From: a virus
Direction: 5' to 3' (one strand)
IMG/VR virus record: IMGVR_UViG_3300008262_000063
Coordinates: 1-60,342 of that record
DNA length: 60,342 bases
The position numbers and the translations under genes are program-made. Position 1 is the stretch's first letter. Each line of letters starts with the position of its first letter. The notes beneath the pieces were generated by a model. That model ran no database searches. It was given only the letters and a program-made list of their open reading frames with translations, and was not told where the DNA came from. Shown here one piece after another: positions 7,801 to 17,508 of the stretch.

Positions 7801-9932
7801 CAAAAGCGGGTACTGGTGATACCTTTGGATTTGAGGTAAACTGTAGAAATGATATTAAAGGTGGAAATAATAACATAACCGACAATTCCAAAGCTCAGAT
7901 ATATTCAGTTTATGCAATGGCTTGTAGGAGAGTTAAAATTAAAGAAATTAAAGTTACATTACCACAAGTTGAAGTTGAAAATGAAGTTAAAACCAATCAA
8001 ACTGATATTGCCCCAAAAGAACAAAAGGTAGTTGTAAAATCAACAGTAATACCACCTAGATTACAACCAACTATTAGTGTTACTAAAAAATTGAAAGATG
8101 GTATTAGTAAAAAAATATTAAGAAATCTATTTTCCGAATGTGATTACTTTGATGTAATACAGAAAGAAAATCCGATGATATATCAAACAATTAAGGAAAA
8201 GATTAAATACTTCAACCCAGCGTTCCACTCAATGACACCTGAAGGATTGAATGCTCGTTTAACGTTCTTAAATCAATGTGTTAGACCTGGTGAAACAATT
8301 CCTGTAATAGGTGCTGATGGTAGACCGAAATATAATGATGCAGTTAATACATCATTTGGTGCTCCTCCCATTCTTATTTTAAGGGTAGGTGACTTTTATA
8401 ATACAAAGATTGTTCCTACAAGTTTGGGTTTTACATATGAAAGTAATTTATTGGATATTAATCCTGAAGGTATTGGTATTCAGCCAATGATTGTAAAAGT
8501 ATCTATGGGATTCAATATGATTGGAGGACATGGTTTATCCAAACCTGTTGAACAATTGCAGAACGCATTATCATTTAATTATTATGCAAATACTGAAATA
8601 TATGATGAAAGGGCGACGCCTACTGATGATTCGTATAAGAAGATAGATAAAGAATTAGAACAAGTTATATTAGCTGGTGAAAAACCTGCAACTCTTAATA
8701 ATGTTACTAATAATCCTACAAATGATGGTGGTGATACTATTGGTGAAATTCAGACAAATATACCAATTCCTAGTGGACAAACAGGTGTTACCTCATACCA
8801 AAAAGTTATGGATAAATTCTTTGATGAAACCGTAACATACTTCAACACTGTGGTTAACCAAATGGAAAAAATCACATTGACGTATAATATGGGTATCATG
8901 CAATTAGTGAATGATAAAAGGAAAAATACTAATGGAACCATTTATTTAAGTGGAGCTAGTGTAACACCAAATCCTGAAGTAAAAATAATATGGGGACAAC
9001 CTGATGGTGATAATACAAGATTAACTAAACTATTTACTGATGTAATAAAAGATATTGAAACAAATCAAAATCCATTACTCAATGGCGGATTATTAAAAAA
9101 TAATTTACAAAATGGATATTTTGGTGCTGAACCCGAAATCAAAGAATTTAAGCTTAATTTAATTAACTATATTAAAAAATTAAGTTCAGACTTTTCTAAT
9201 GGTATTGTTACAACTTATACTGATTTAGTAAATTTTGAAGCTAACTATGTTCAGTATTTTAGAAAGATTAATTTAATTGAAACAAAAACCGATGGTAAAA
9301 TTTTAGAAAGTAATGTTCCAAGAGTTTATAATATATCAGGAACCAGTGAAGTTAGTAACTCAAGTAAACCACCAGAAGGACAAGAACCAACAAACAGAGG
9401 TGTACCACAAAATACATTTGAGGAATTAGATTTTGATTATACAGATGTGATTCAATCACTCAAAGAGTATAACAAACTTTTGGATTCAAGTGGTATAACT
9501 ACAAGTAATGAATATCAAGATGGTGAGTTTAGACTGGCTGATACTGAAGCTAATTTTGATCTTGAGAATAAACTTTTCTTCATGGTTATTTCTAGAATTT
9601 TGGATAATAAAAATAAAAGACAAGAATTTGTTTCCGCTTTAACTAAAGGACCTTCAGTAAGTAAAAACAACTTTAAAAATAAATTAGAAAAGGTTGTTGA
9701 AAAGTTACAAAACAAATATTCAAAAGAATTAAGAAAAGAAGAAAAGTTATTTGAGAACTTTAGAAAAAATAAAGAGTTCAAAACATTTGTTAATGAACCA
9801 TTACAAAAATTATTTCCTAAAGGTAAAACAAGAAAATTTGAATACTCAACAGTACCGGGAACTAATGATGTTGCACAGAAGGCTCAAATATTAGCACTAT
9901 ACACAAAAAAAACAAATATATTAGAATTCTAA
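4812..9932 (+). CDS. Giant tail/baseplate protein with OmpA-like peptidoglycan-binding domain
   Basis: This is a 1706-residue structural protein. Residues 1-600 are Gly/Ser/Asn/Pro-rich beta-type sequence. Around residues 885-1045 lies an OmpA-like domain: TVTIEMIGSASALGN followed by YNKNLSLRRIDSVKKFF, matching the NxxLSxxRxxxV signature that binds peptidoglycan. The Asp of the usual GxTD turn is replaced by Ser (GSAS), while the key Arg is kept. Residues about 1165-1260 (ILILRVGDFYNTKIVPTSLG and following) look like a phage baseplate fold. The C-terminus is Lys/Glu-rich and helical. Located between tape measure and gp53, it is probably part of the central baseplate or hub and may anchor the device to the cell wall during injection. 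An exact T4 counterpart is not recognised (gp48/gp54 are possible). Confidence 0.6.
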   Translation: MSDSSLSFISTASFRNSLMSRNLAPYTLQGVYSPPVSNTNYPTVIGDLNVIDSPNNLIGDSPFPDRLYPLNEYGPEGGYSNTVINNKYPLRPNKGEYDPNDTELDLVNEFYIDAAYIENRYGPIGGYMSMVVIDSLENKNKLYTPYWNPPTFIPSSYSPYQILLSNDPTGSSGLLSQDSFIVKLGAQTLKNLLQDRVDVENAQINGSAGSLDTFSNPLNSTLLVSGRLDTTNKNYKITIPEQGLGTSQSLSSRLSDNYFPASPIPGDYFIESPFNGGSSAQITSGVNALNQLTGGALGGILNVLRNPSQIFLANTGNGQRSILFANIDYNRYQPPYDRNLGAAVAVGQFALNALDVTTGGFYVGSRNADPSTITSPPNQIPVDAFGRQIQTPVYGPSELGILFEGNENKINFGLAGKSFTDGGGIDGQFVWTSPKYKGNAGYKATPGGGVGSLDTEFNQISSQYTSNESTSITFKPSSILDATQRLIESADNVAGITKLKHVGNAINQVSKVFNDGYKEMTKGSRVLSYQDNTNGGEAGIEYCRVFTKDTPYYTYNDLQKTDGITTSGRRFVNSVFDNTYNLNIAPLRNPGSTNILPNEKGQLVAKKYMFSLENLAWRTSSRPGLTYDDLPVCERGPNGGRVMWFPPYDLTFSDTSTPNFQQTNFLGRPEPIYTYNNTTRSGSISWKIIVDHPSVMNTIIEKQLKGQQKERIDSIIDSFFAGCVKYDVYELAKKFNMLKPSDIYEYQEILNNPRLTREELAGVNFEIQKTVTIPAPIGGSTNGQGGDSNISNVDKKTYQDDPEQKNFEDRYKELAFYFHDDIPGPQTGTVSNQPYSQTFDSYKSLMTTYENTSNSLFGDTSPFCKKTGTVKVTENGRTQVDTGKSHQQYCNEAKNVKQFFDTIVESNYNVISKNEKNFIVDAYNIIKKGGTVTIEMIGSASALGNQDYNKNLSLRRIDSVKKFFKETTIGDANLGNEIDKKFFIKSAQGDGEDISIPKAGTGDTFGFEVNCRNDIKGGNNNITDNSKAQIYSVYAMACRRVKIKEIKVTLPQVEVENEVKTNQTDIAPKEQKVVVKSTVIPPRLQPTISVTKKLKDGISKKILRNLFSECDYFDVIQKENPMIYQTIKEKIKYFNPAFHSMTPEGLNARLTFLNQCVRPGETIPVIGADGRPKYNDAVNTSFGAPPILILRVGDFYNTKIVPTSLGFTYESNLLDINPEGIGIQPMIVKVSMGFNMIGGHGLSKPVEQLQNALSFNYYANTEIYDERATPTDDSYKKIDKELEQVILAGEKPATLNNVTNNPTNDGGDTIGEIQTNIPIPSGQTGVTSYQKVMDKFFDETVTYFNTVVNQMEKITLTYNMGIMQLVNDKRKNTNGTIYLSGASVTPNPEVKIIWGQPDGDNTRLTKLFTDVIKDIETNQNPLLNGGLLKNNLQNGYFGAEPEIKEFKLNLINYIKKLSSDFSNGIVTTYTDLVNFEANYVQYFRKINLIETKTDGKILESNVPRVYNISGTSEVSNSSKPPEGQEPTNRGVPQNTFEELDFDYTDVIQSLKEYNKLLDSSGITTSNEYQDGEFRLADTEANFDLENKLFFMVISRILDNKNKRQEFVSALTKGPSVSKNNFKNKLEKVVEKLQNKYSKELRKEEKLFENFRKNKEFKTFVNEPLQKLFPKGKTRKFEYSTVPGTNDVAQKAQILALYTKKTNILEF

Positions 9933-9934
9933 TT

Positions 9935-10258
9935 ATGGCTAGACAAATTTATAATCGTTACAATGAATTTCTTGTTGATGGTCAACAAACGGTTGTTCCA
10001 TATATTAACTTGCCCGCCAAGTCAACTGATAAAAGATATATTTACAAAGTCGGAATGACAAGGATGGATAAAGTATCACAACAATATTACGGTAGCCCAA
10101 CATTTGGATGGTTAATTTTGATGGGTAATCCGATTTATGGTGGACTCGAATGGAATATACCCGATGGGGCAATATTAACCATTCCGTATCCATTAGTTTC
10201 ATCCTTGCAAGATTATAAAAACGAGTTAGAAAATTATTTCTTTTATTATGGTAAGTAG
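9935..10258 (+). CDS. Baseplate wedge protein gp53-like, LysM-like fold
   Basis: A 107-residue protein with the gp53/LysM-like core: RYIYKVGMTRMDKVSQQYYG, then SPTFGWLILMGNP and WNIPDGAILTIPYP. The YYG-x-W-LI-NP-IPDG order is characteristic of T4 gp53 and related wedge proteins, which join baseplate wedges around the hub. It starts two bases after the preceding stop and overlaps the next gene by 11 bases, indicating translational coupling within the baseplate operon. T4 gp53 is longer (about 196 residues), so this is a minimal form. Confidence 0.8.
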   Translation: MARQIYNRYNEFLVDGQQTVVPYINLPAKSTDKRYIYKVGMTRMDKVSQQYYGSPTFGWLILMGNPIYGGLEWNIPDGAILTIPYPLVSSLQDYKNELENYFFYYGK

Positions 10259-13200
10259 ACCTGAAAATATATTAGTTGAATTTGATTACAATAACATTAC
10301 AGTTATAGATCCAAATAAAGTTGTTGATGAATTTGGGGTATCAAAAGAAAGATTAATCCGACATGAGGATTTGGTTATGTATGCAAACTTGGAATGTAGT
10401 TTATTACCAAGAACTAAGTTAGCTATCGGAGTTGCAAATAATGATGCAATTCAGACAATATCAATAGCTAGTATTAACTTTTTGAAACCTGGTGGAAAAC
10501 AGTATTTGGATAATTCTTATACTGATGAAATAACAGGTAAAGATACAATCAATGGTGAAGGTGTTAATCAACCTAAAGTTAATTCAATTAAAAATCCTAA
10601 TAAATCAAATGATTATTATACTAGACAAACTATTTTGTCAGGAGGAAAACCAGGACCTACGGACAATGGATTATTGGGTATTAAAAGTATTACAATTAGA
10701 CAGAATACTTCATTCACACCTCAAGTTAAAATAACATTGGAAGATGTTAAAGGTAGAGCTTTGTTTGAATCGGGAGATCAGTCCCCATATGCTGCCTTCT
10801 TCAACTTACCTTATCCAACATTTTATTTAACAATAAAAGGATATTTGGGAAAGGCTGTTAGGTTAGCGTTAATGTTAACTAAATTTGGAGCATCTTATGA
10901 TACAGGTAGTGGTAATTTTAAAATAGATTTGGATTTTGTAACATACAAATATACAATATTGGCTGAGGTTTCAATGGGACATCTGTTAGCCACTCCACAT
11001 ATGTATAAATCTAAATTAAGTATTCAAAGTACTAAAGGTGGTGGAAGTAATTTTACTGATGTGAGTGATGGTGTAGTTGAAAAAGGATATCAAAAAATAC
11101 AAGAGTTATATAGTGAGTATAAGTCGAAAGGTTTAATTCCTGATGATTTTCCTGAGTTAACAATTTTACAACTAAGAGATAGACTTGATTTTTTTATTAA
11201 AAACAAGTTGGAAACTTTCGCTAAACAAAATATGACCCCATTAACAAATTTGGAGACATATAGAACACAGTTATCGGATTATCAAGGTGAGGTATTTCTT
11301 TTTGAAGCGGGAAAAAGATCTTGGTTTAATACCTATATGGATAAAACTAATTTCTATGTGTTAGATGATAAAGTTACCAAAGTATATATTTTCAAAAAAG
11401 AATTTAGTTCATCGGTAGAAAGAGAAAAGGCGTTAACTAAACTTAACGGTATTATTAATGAATATAATAAAAAACTTAATGATAATAAAACTTGTGGAAC
11501 TGTTGCTAATTCTGGGTATGAAATTGGTGGAAAATTTACACCAGCGTCTATACCAAATAGAGTTACCGTTAATGTATTTAATGTTGACATTAAAGTTGAA
11601 GATGTTGACATAACCGAAACTTATATTAAAAGATCTGGAAAAGAACCAACAGAAACACAAAGATTAGGATTGGAGGCAGAACTTAAAAGTTCATTTAGAA
11701 GTGCGACTCAAATGAAATTACAAAATGGTGAATTACTAACTGATACCACTTTTTATATATTTGAGGGTGAAAATAGATTTATGGATTTAACTAAACAGAT
11801 GGAAACTGAAAGGTTAAAAATTAAAGAAACTGTTGAAACTGAAATCACGAATTTATTATCAGAATTGTTAAAAAACAACAATGATGGAGTTGGATTTGTA
11901 CCAAATCTTAGAAATGTACTTGCAGTTATATTTGCAAGTGGGGAAGCATTTATTCGATTAATGGATGATGTTCACACAAAAGCGTGGGAACAAAGAGATA
12001 ATGATATTAGAAAAAATGTTATCTTTAATAAAGAAGTTGCTGGAGCATCTCAAGATAACTTAAATTCGGGAAATAATTTTAATACACCAGTATATCCGTG
12101 GCCTCAAGTAATATTAGCGACGAATGGAGATAAGGGACAAGAGAAATATGAGATTAGATATCCCGGTGATAATTCATTAGTCAAGATTACAAAGGCGGAC
12201 AACTATGTGGCATGGCCGGAAGTTGAATTTGTTGAAGAATTTATAAAAGGTTTTGTTCAAAGAACTAACCCCAAAAAAGAACTAGGACCAACCCAGAACG
12301 AATTATATGATATCAAGAGGGTTACATTCAACGCCATTGAATTCCCTGTCACAAATCAGTTATTTAGTAATAAAGAAGAAGTAAAATATTTTTATGAATT
12401 ATATGAGAGATTAATATTCATTTCAAATTATTCAAAACTATCAAGAGCGTATTTGTCAAATTCTGTGGTTGGACAAATCACTGAGGTAATTGCTGAAACA
12501 GAAAAAATAAATATAGTTAATAGTTTATCTAATGATAATCCTTTTATAATACAAAAACTCAAAAACTATGGAATTAACTCAAGTAATATAACAACAATCT
12601 TGAAACAATTCTCTAATGGTGGAACAGGTATTAGCTGGCAAAATTATATTAGGGGTATATTCAATACCAAATATATTAAAAATATTATTGAAAACAGTCA
12701 ATTTGAATTTATAAGTCCTTCCATATTCAATAATAGATTGTCGCAACCTCAAGTTTCAATATCTGGTGAGGATAAACTTATAAATTACATTACAGGATCA
12801 ACTGATTCAAATAGTATTGATTATACTGATACATTCCCTTTTACTAATTTGGATTGGGTTAAATCAAACTTATCCGATGGAAGTTCAATTTCCGATATCA
12901 AATCAAGTTTTGATACTAGAAAGGTATTAAATTACAGTCAGAGTAGAAAAACAATTACAAACTTTTCTGATACCGCTGAAAAAAATAAAATCAAACCTTT
13001 TACTAATTTTTTAACACAAACACCTCAAGAACCACAACCTGTGGGACAGAATCAGGCGATTAATTTAAAAACTTTTTATGAGGGTAGAATAAATGAATAT
13101 AAGAATCAATTAGTTACTGAGGGAAATATAAGATATAGAAATTATAGTGGATTTGTAAATGCGGAACAGACAACCTCAATGTTGAATACTCCATATTTTA

Positions 13201-16200
13201 TAAATGCAATTCAGGATGGATTAAAAAAATTCAGAGAATATGATAAACATCCATTTGTATCTGCAGCTTATTTATTTTTAAATAGTCTCCCCCTATCAAC
13301 ATTAAGGGAAAAGTATAAATCATTAACTAATAATCAACCTGAAGATTTAGATTATATCTTTGCGTCACTTAAAAAGTTTGGCGCGGTACACAAAATGCCG
13401 TATGCTTGGATATTAAAAATGGGTTCGATATGGCATAGATATAAAAAATATGTTGAGAGTGGTGTTGATATTTTGGATAATTCTTGGAAAAACTTTGACA
13501 GTTTAACTAATTACGATCCAGGTACATCAGCCTTAACCAAAACATATTATTTAACTTATGAAGGTGCTAATATAGATATTATTTTGGAGGATATTAATGT
13601 TTTGGGTTCACAAACATCGGTTATAATTAACACCGGGTTTTACCCAAAATTAATTAATGATTTTAATATATTTTTACAAGGGTTTGAAATTATTAAAACT
13701 AATACCCAAGTTAATGGGGCGTGTTCGATTAACGGTACAACATTAACTGTTAATCAAATTAATGGGGGGTTATTACAAGTTGGTAATATACTTGCCGGAT
13801 TAAATTTAGAACCTAATACAACTATTGTTTCATTTTTAAATGGAGCGACTGGTGGAACGGGTGATTATCAAATTAATATTTCACAAACGGCAACAACCGC
13901 TTTATTTAGTGTTACTAATGTTCCTTTCGGAGGATTTACAAGTGCAAGTATCAATGATGCTTTTGCGTCTGGTTTAACTTTAAATTATGTTGGGGATTCA
14001 ATTATTGATTGGAGTAATACATTAGAGACAAAAAATATTAGGGTAATACCTTGGTCGATTACGGTTAATAGTGGGGATAATAAATTTGCTTATTTATTAC
14101 CATCACATGGTTCGTTATTAAATCAAGCTAAGTATGAAACATTCAAAAACAATGATTTAAAAATTGAACTAACAGGTAATACATCATTACATAATGGTTC
14201 TGTTAGATTATTTTGGACGGCGCCAAATTATGGTTATTATGATAATACTAAAGTTAGTAAACCATCTCCGACTGATTATATTAAAAAAATATTTTCAGAT
14301 AGAGTTAATCAGGAAAATTTCTCAATAAATGGTATATCGGCATATACCAAAATGGATGAAGTTTTATCTGTTTTTGAAAGATCGGTATTGGATGGTTTTG
14401 AGAAAGAGTTCTTAAAATTTTCGAGAACTGTATATGATATTGATGATACTATTGGTTCTTCGGTGGATCCATTACAAATAATGGAATTATCGTCTTCTGC
14501 AGATTTACAGAATCAAATAAATCAGAGTAGTGGAACGGTAAGTGAAAAAAATATTCGTAATTTCCAAGCATTTATGAGGGAAATGATGAAGCTACCTAAA
14601 TTAACTGGAAATACGGGAACTGAAATTGTTACAAAATATCAATCAAAACAGTTTGAAATATTCAACAGTTATATCAATCAATTTTTACAGTTTGATGTTT
14701 ATTTTAAATTTGGTAACCCATCAAATTATGATAGAAAACTATTCTATTCATTTTCAAATGTACCTGTTGTAGATGCTTACGAATGGGATAAATATACTAT
14801 AGTAACTCCTGACGCACTACCTACTAATGGTGGTGGAGTATCACTATTAACATCCAAAACAAATTATCCTGACGCATGGAGAACTTTGGAAACCTATGTT
14901 GGATTCTCAAATATACCTGAATTAAAATACGATAACAACGGTTCATATATTACAGATTTCTTTATTGATTTGAATGTTGCCTTCACCGAGTTTAATATTA
15001 AGCAATTTGCTAAAATTATTAAGATGTATGCAACTCAAAAGTTGAACAAATTTCAGTCGAACCCAATAAGTCCACCAACACCTATCCCAAGTACACCACC
15101 AAATATTGTTGCGATTGCGTTACTTAAAAATCTATATACTATATCAGTAGAACAAAGAGGACCTAAATATAGATCAATTTATAAAAGTCCTGAAGGTGTT
15201 TTATTGTTTGAAAGTGCTTTTACTTTTTATACTATAGTTGGTACAACACCTACTGATATTAAACAAAAATTAATAGATGAGGTTATTATCGGTGCTTACG
15301 GTAGTACAACAACTAATCCGAATGATCCACAGTATATTGTGAGATTAGAAGAAATTGATCCACCAACTTACGATCCGATACCAAGTCCACTTAACAAAAA
15401 TGGTATTAATGCGTTCTTTAATGGTATGACAACATTTTTAAATGGGGTTGAAGATTTTCAAGGTAAGATTATAAATGTGTTAATACCTAAATTACAGAAA
15501 GATTTACCTGATGTTAATAATACTATAGAACCTGCAAAGGCTAATGAATTAAATGGAGAACCACAACCTAAAGTTGAACTATGGGAATCATTTAAAGCTT
15601 TAAATGATAAATGGATTGCAGGTAACGATTTTAAAAACAAGACATTATTCGAGGACGTTCTTTTATTAGATAGAGCCAGTAGAAATATTGGTGATAAAGT
15701 TTTAATAGATATTTTTAAATTAAAAGAAACCTTAAATACCATAGCACCAAAAGTTAACATGTTGTCATTTGTTCAGACAATAATCGTTGAAAATAATTTT
15801 GTTGTTATGAATATCCCATCGTATATTAATTTCTATAATGTACAAGAAGCAACTAAAAATCCTAAACCCAAAGTTGAAGGTAGTGCGGATTTTGCAAACA
15901 CACTATTCGGTACATTTTTGAATGTAGATTATAGAGATTCCACCGCAAAAATGGTTTGTTTTTATGGTGGTAAACCGAGTGAACAATTGGATATTAAAAA
16001 TGTTGATTATAGATTTAGAAATGACGCTTTTGATTTGAGAAGAGCCAGTGACAATCCATTAATTGAAGATTTAACAGGAAAAAAAGATTGGGATAAATCA
16101 AACAAAGTTGTTGGATTTAATGTTGATATTGGACCTCAAAATCAAGGGGTATTTAAAACATTTAGTGTTGGACAAAACTCAGGTTTGGCGACTGCGGAGT

Positions 16201-17234
16201 CGTTAGAAATATTAAATCAAATGGCTAATCAAGGTGGTAACCGTGGAGGGACAACTCAAAACATTTCTTTATATAATTTATATAAAAATAGAAGTTATTC
16301 ATGTTCGGTTAGTATGTTGGGTAATGCTTTGATACAACCAACGATGTACTTTAACCTTAGAAATGTCCCGATGTTTAGTGGACCTTATATGATATTGGAA
16401 GTAAATCACCAAATATCTTCAGGAGAATTTTCAACGGACATTAGAGGAATTCGACAACCAACAGCATCATTACCAAAAATTGATAATTATCTACAATCAC
16501 TTAAGACAAATTTAATTAGTAAAATCAATGAAGTAATTACACAAGAAAAAGATGCGGATACTGCTAAGAATCCAACTAATATTGCGGGACTATCAAGTCA
16601 GGCTCAAACTTTATTGGCGACTAATTCTAATACAATTAATAGTAATCAGACATGTACACCAACGATAACTAGGTACGAAAGATTTACAAATGAATCACCA
16701 AAAAGAAATGAAATAACTGCATTAGATGCTAGAAATATAATTTCTGAAATTATTTTTGTTAATGTAACAGAACAAAATAAAGAGAAAAAATTAATATTGG
16801 CGATTAGTATTTTTGCAAAAATATATATTGGTAGTAGAAGTTCACAATCCTCAAAATTCCAAGCCTATGGTTATAATTTTATGGGGTTAGATTTGAAAGC
16901 TGATTGGGGTGAATTATCACCATATACTGACAATAAATTTTTCTGTTCTAATAATAATACTCCTTATCTTATTTTTGGAAGTTTTAATAAGAATATTGAT
17001 TTCTTAAAAGCAAGATGGGAACCTAGAATGTTGAATAATACCCAAGTTCCAGCAGGACAAGGAACACAAATAGCTATAGATTTTATTACTAAGTTTGTTG
17101 TTGAAAATGGATTTAATAATATTAATGAGGGTGTTGCGTTCTACAATAAAATAAAACAAGATGGAACATTATCAGATTACACTAAAGTTGTTAGTGAAGC
17201 ATTTGTTTTATGGGATTCAATGAGAAATCGATAA
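10248..17234 (+). CDS. Giant baseplate hub-like structural protein
   Basis: A 2328-residue protein, exceptionally large. The N-terminal 280 residues contain the pattern SITIRQNTSFTPQVKITLED, YPTFYLTIKGYLGKAVR and FVTYKYTILAEV, seen in baseplate hub proteins of large T4-like phages. Residues about 1148-1230 form an inserted beta domain with repeated Gly-Thr turns (NGTTLTVNQINGGLLQVGN, NGATGGTGDYQI), a module often inserted in phage tail proteins. Residues about 1960-2110 include YSCSVSMLGNALIQPTMYF and FSTDIRGIRQ, similar to the last hub beta domains. The C-terminal 160 residues (SKFQAYGYNFMGLDLKADWG) weakly suggest a peptidoglycan-hydrolase-like fold, but no catalytic residue can be assigned. 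It probably combines gp27/gp5-like central hub roles. The start overlaps the gp53-like gene. Confidence 0.6.
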   Translation: MVSRPENILVEFDYNNITVIDPNKVVDEFGVSKERLIRHEDLVMYANLECSLLPRTKLAIGVANNDAIQTISIASINFLKPGGKQYLDNSYTDEITGKDTINGEGVNQPKVNSIKNPNKSNDYYTRQTILSGGKPGPTDNGLLGIKSITIRQNTSFTPQVKITLEDVKGRALFESGDQSPYAAFFNLPYPTFYLTIKGYLGKAVRLALMLTKFGASYDTGSGNFKIDLDFVTYKYTILAEVSMGHLLATPHMYKSKLSIQSTKGGGSNFTDVSDGVVEKGYQKIQELYSEYKSKGLIPDDFPELTILQLRDRLDFFIKNKLETFAKQNMTPLTNLETYRTQLSDYQGEVFLFEAGKRSWFNTYMDKTNFYVLDDKVTKVYIFKKEFSSSVEREKALTKLNGIINEYNKKLNDNKTCGTVANSGYEIGGKFTPASIPNRVTVNVFNVDIKVEDVDITETYIKRSGKEPTETQRLGLEAELKSSFRSATQMKLQNGELLTDTTFYIFEGENRFMDLTKQMETERLKIKETVETEITNLLSELLKNNNDGVGFVPNLRNVLAVIFASGEAFIRLMDDVHTKAWEQRDNDIRKNVIFNKEVAGASQDNLNSGNNFNTPVYPWPQVILATNGDKGQEKYEIRYPGDNSLVKITKADNYVAWPEVEFVEEFIKGFVQRTNPKKELGPTQNELYDIKRVTFNAIEFPVTNQLFSNKEEVKYFYELYERLIFISNYSKLSRAYLSNSVVGQITEVIAETEKINIVNSLSNDNPFIIQKLKNYGINSSNITTILKQFSNGGTGISWQNYIRGIFNTKYIKNIIENSQFEFISPSIFNNRLSQPQVSISGEDKLINYITGSTDSNSIDYTDTFPFTNLDWVKSNLSDGSSISDIKSSFDTRKVLNYSQSRKTITNFSDTAEKNKIKPFTNFLTQTPQEPQPVGQNQAINLKTFYEGRINEYKNQLVTEGNIRYRNYSGFVNAEQTTSMLNTPYFINAIQDGLKKFREYDKHPFVSAAYLFLNSLPLSTLREKYKSLTNNQPEDLDYIFASLKKFGAVHKMPYAWILKMGSIWHRYKKYVESGVDILDNSWKNFDSLTNYDPGTSALTKTYYLTYEGANIDIILEDINVLGSQTSVIINTGFYPKLINDFNIFLQGFEIIKTNTQVNGACSINGTTLTVNQINGGLLQVGNILAGLNLEPNTTIVSFLNGATGGTGDYQINISQTATTALFSVTNVPFGGFTSASINDAFASGLTLNYVGDSIIDWSNTLETKNIRVIPWSITVNSGDNKFAYLLPSHGSLLNQAKYETFKNNDLKIELTGNTSLHNGSVRLFWTAPNYGYYDNTKVSKPSPTDYIKKIFSDRVNQENFSINGISAYTKMDEVLSVFERSVLDGFEKEFLKFSRTVYDIDDTIGSSVDPLQIMELSSSADLQNQINQSSGTVSEKNIRNFQAFMREMMKLPKLTGNTGTEIVTKYQSKQFEIFNSYINQFLQFDVYFKFGNPSNYDRKLFYSFSNVPVVDAYEWDKYTIVTPDALPTNGGGVSLLTSKTNYPDAWRTLETYVGFSNIPELKYDNNGSYITDFFIDLNVAFTEFNIKQFAKIIKMYATQKLNKFQSNPISPPTPIPSTPPNIVAIALLKNLYTISVEQRGPKYRSIYKSPEGVLLFESAFTFYTIVGTTPTDIKQKLIDEVIIGAYGSTTTNPNDPQYIVRLEEIDPPTYDPIPSPLNKNGINAFFNGMTTFLNGVEDFQGKIINVLIPKLQKDLPDVNNTIEPAKANELNGEPQPKVELWESFKALNDKWIAGNDFKNKTLFEDVLLLDRASRNIGDKVLIDIFKLKETLNTIAPKVNMLSFVQTIIVENNFVVMNIPSYINFYNVQEATKNPKPKVEGSADFANTLFGTFLNVDYRDSTAKMVCFYGGKPSEQLDIKNVDYRFRNDAFDLRRASDNPLIEDLTGKKDWDKSNKVVGFNVDIGPQNQGVFKTFSVGQNSGLATAESLEILNQMANQGGNRGGTTQNISLYNLYKNRSYSCSVSMLGNALIQPTMYFNLRNVPMFSGPYMILEVNHQISSGEFSTDIRGIRQPTASLPKIDNYLQSLKTNLISKINEVITQEKDADTAKNPTNIAGLSSQAQTLLATNSNTINSNQTCTPTITRYERFTNESPKRNEITALDARNIISEIIFVNVTEQNKEKKLILAISIFAKIYIGSRSSQSSKFQAYGYNFMGLDLKADWGELSPYTDNKFFCSNNNTPYLIFGSFNKNIDFLKARWEPRMLNNTQVPAGQGTQIAIDFITKFVVENGFNNINEGVAFYNKIKQDGTLSDYTKVVSEAFVLWDSMRNR

Positions 17235-17254
17235 TTTTTTTTAATAAACCAATA

Positions 17255-17262
17255 TATTTATA
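17255..17262 (+). promoter_or_regulatory. TATTTATA box upstream of small-gene pair
   Basis: TATTTATA (within TATATTTATATT) lies 14 bases before the ATG at 17277, in the 42-base spacer after the giant hub gene. It belongs to the recurrent start-proximal box set and also fits TAnnTTTA, a one-base variant of the Bacteroidota -7 box. Confidence 0.45.
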
Positions 17263-17276
17263 TTAAAATAAAAACT

Positions 17277-17501
17277 ATGAGCGTAAAATTAATTTTAGAT
17301 AGTTACTTAGGTAAAAATACACGTCATTCTGAAAAAGATATGGGCGATGGAACTAAACAAGTTTGTGACTTGGACACCGGAGAGTGTTACACTGTTAGAA
17401 TGAAAGATGGTTTAATTGAAAGAGTTGATAACACTTTGAAAACTAACAGAAAAATTCAAGTTGAAACCACAACAGGTATAAAACAATTATTAAACGGATA
17501 A
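17277..17501 (+). CDS. Small conserved-looking protein of unknown function
   Basis: 74 residues, acidic and basic residues mixed, no membrane segment. It contains a short hairpin-like core, QVCDLDTGECYTVRMKDGL, with two cysteines seven residues apart, then a Lys/Thr-rich tail. The ATG follows a TATTTATA box and the gene ends eight bases before the Pro-rich gene, so the two are probably co-transcribed. I do not recognise the family. Location between hub and replication genes gives no firm role. Confidence 0.6.
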   Translation: MSVKLILDSYLGKNTRHSEKDMGDGTKQVCDLDTGECYTVRMKDGLIERVDNTLKTNRKIQVETTTGIKQLLNG

Positions 17502-17508
17502 CCCAAAA

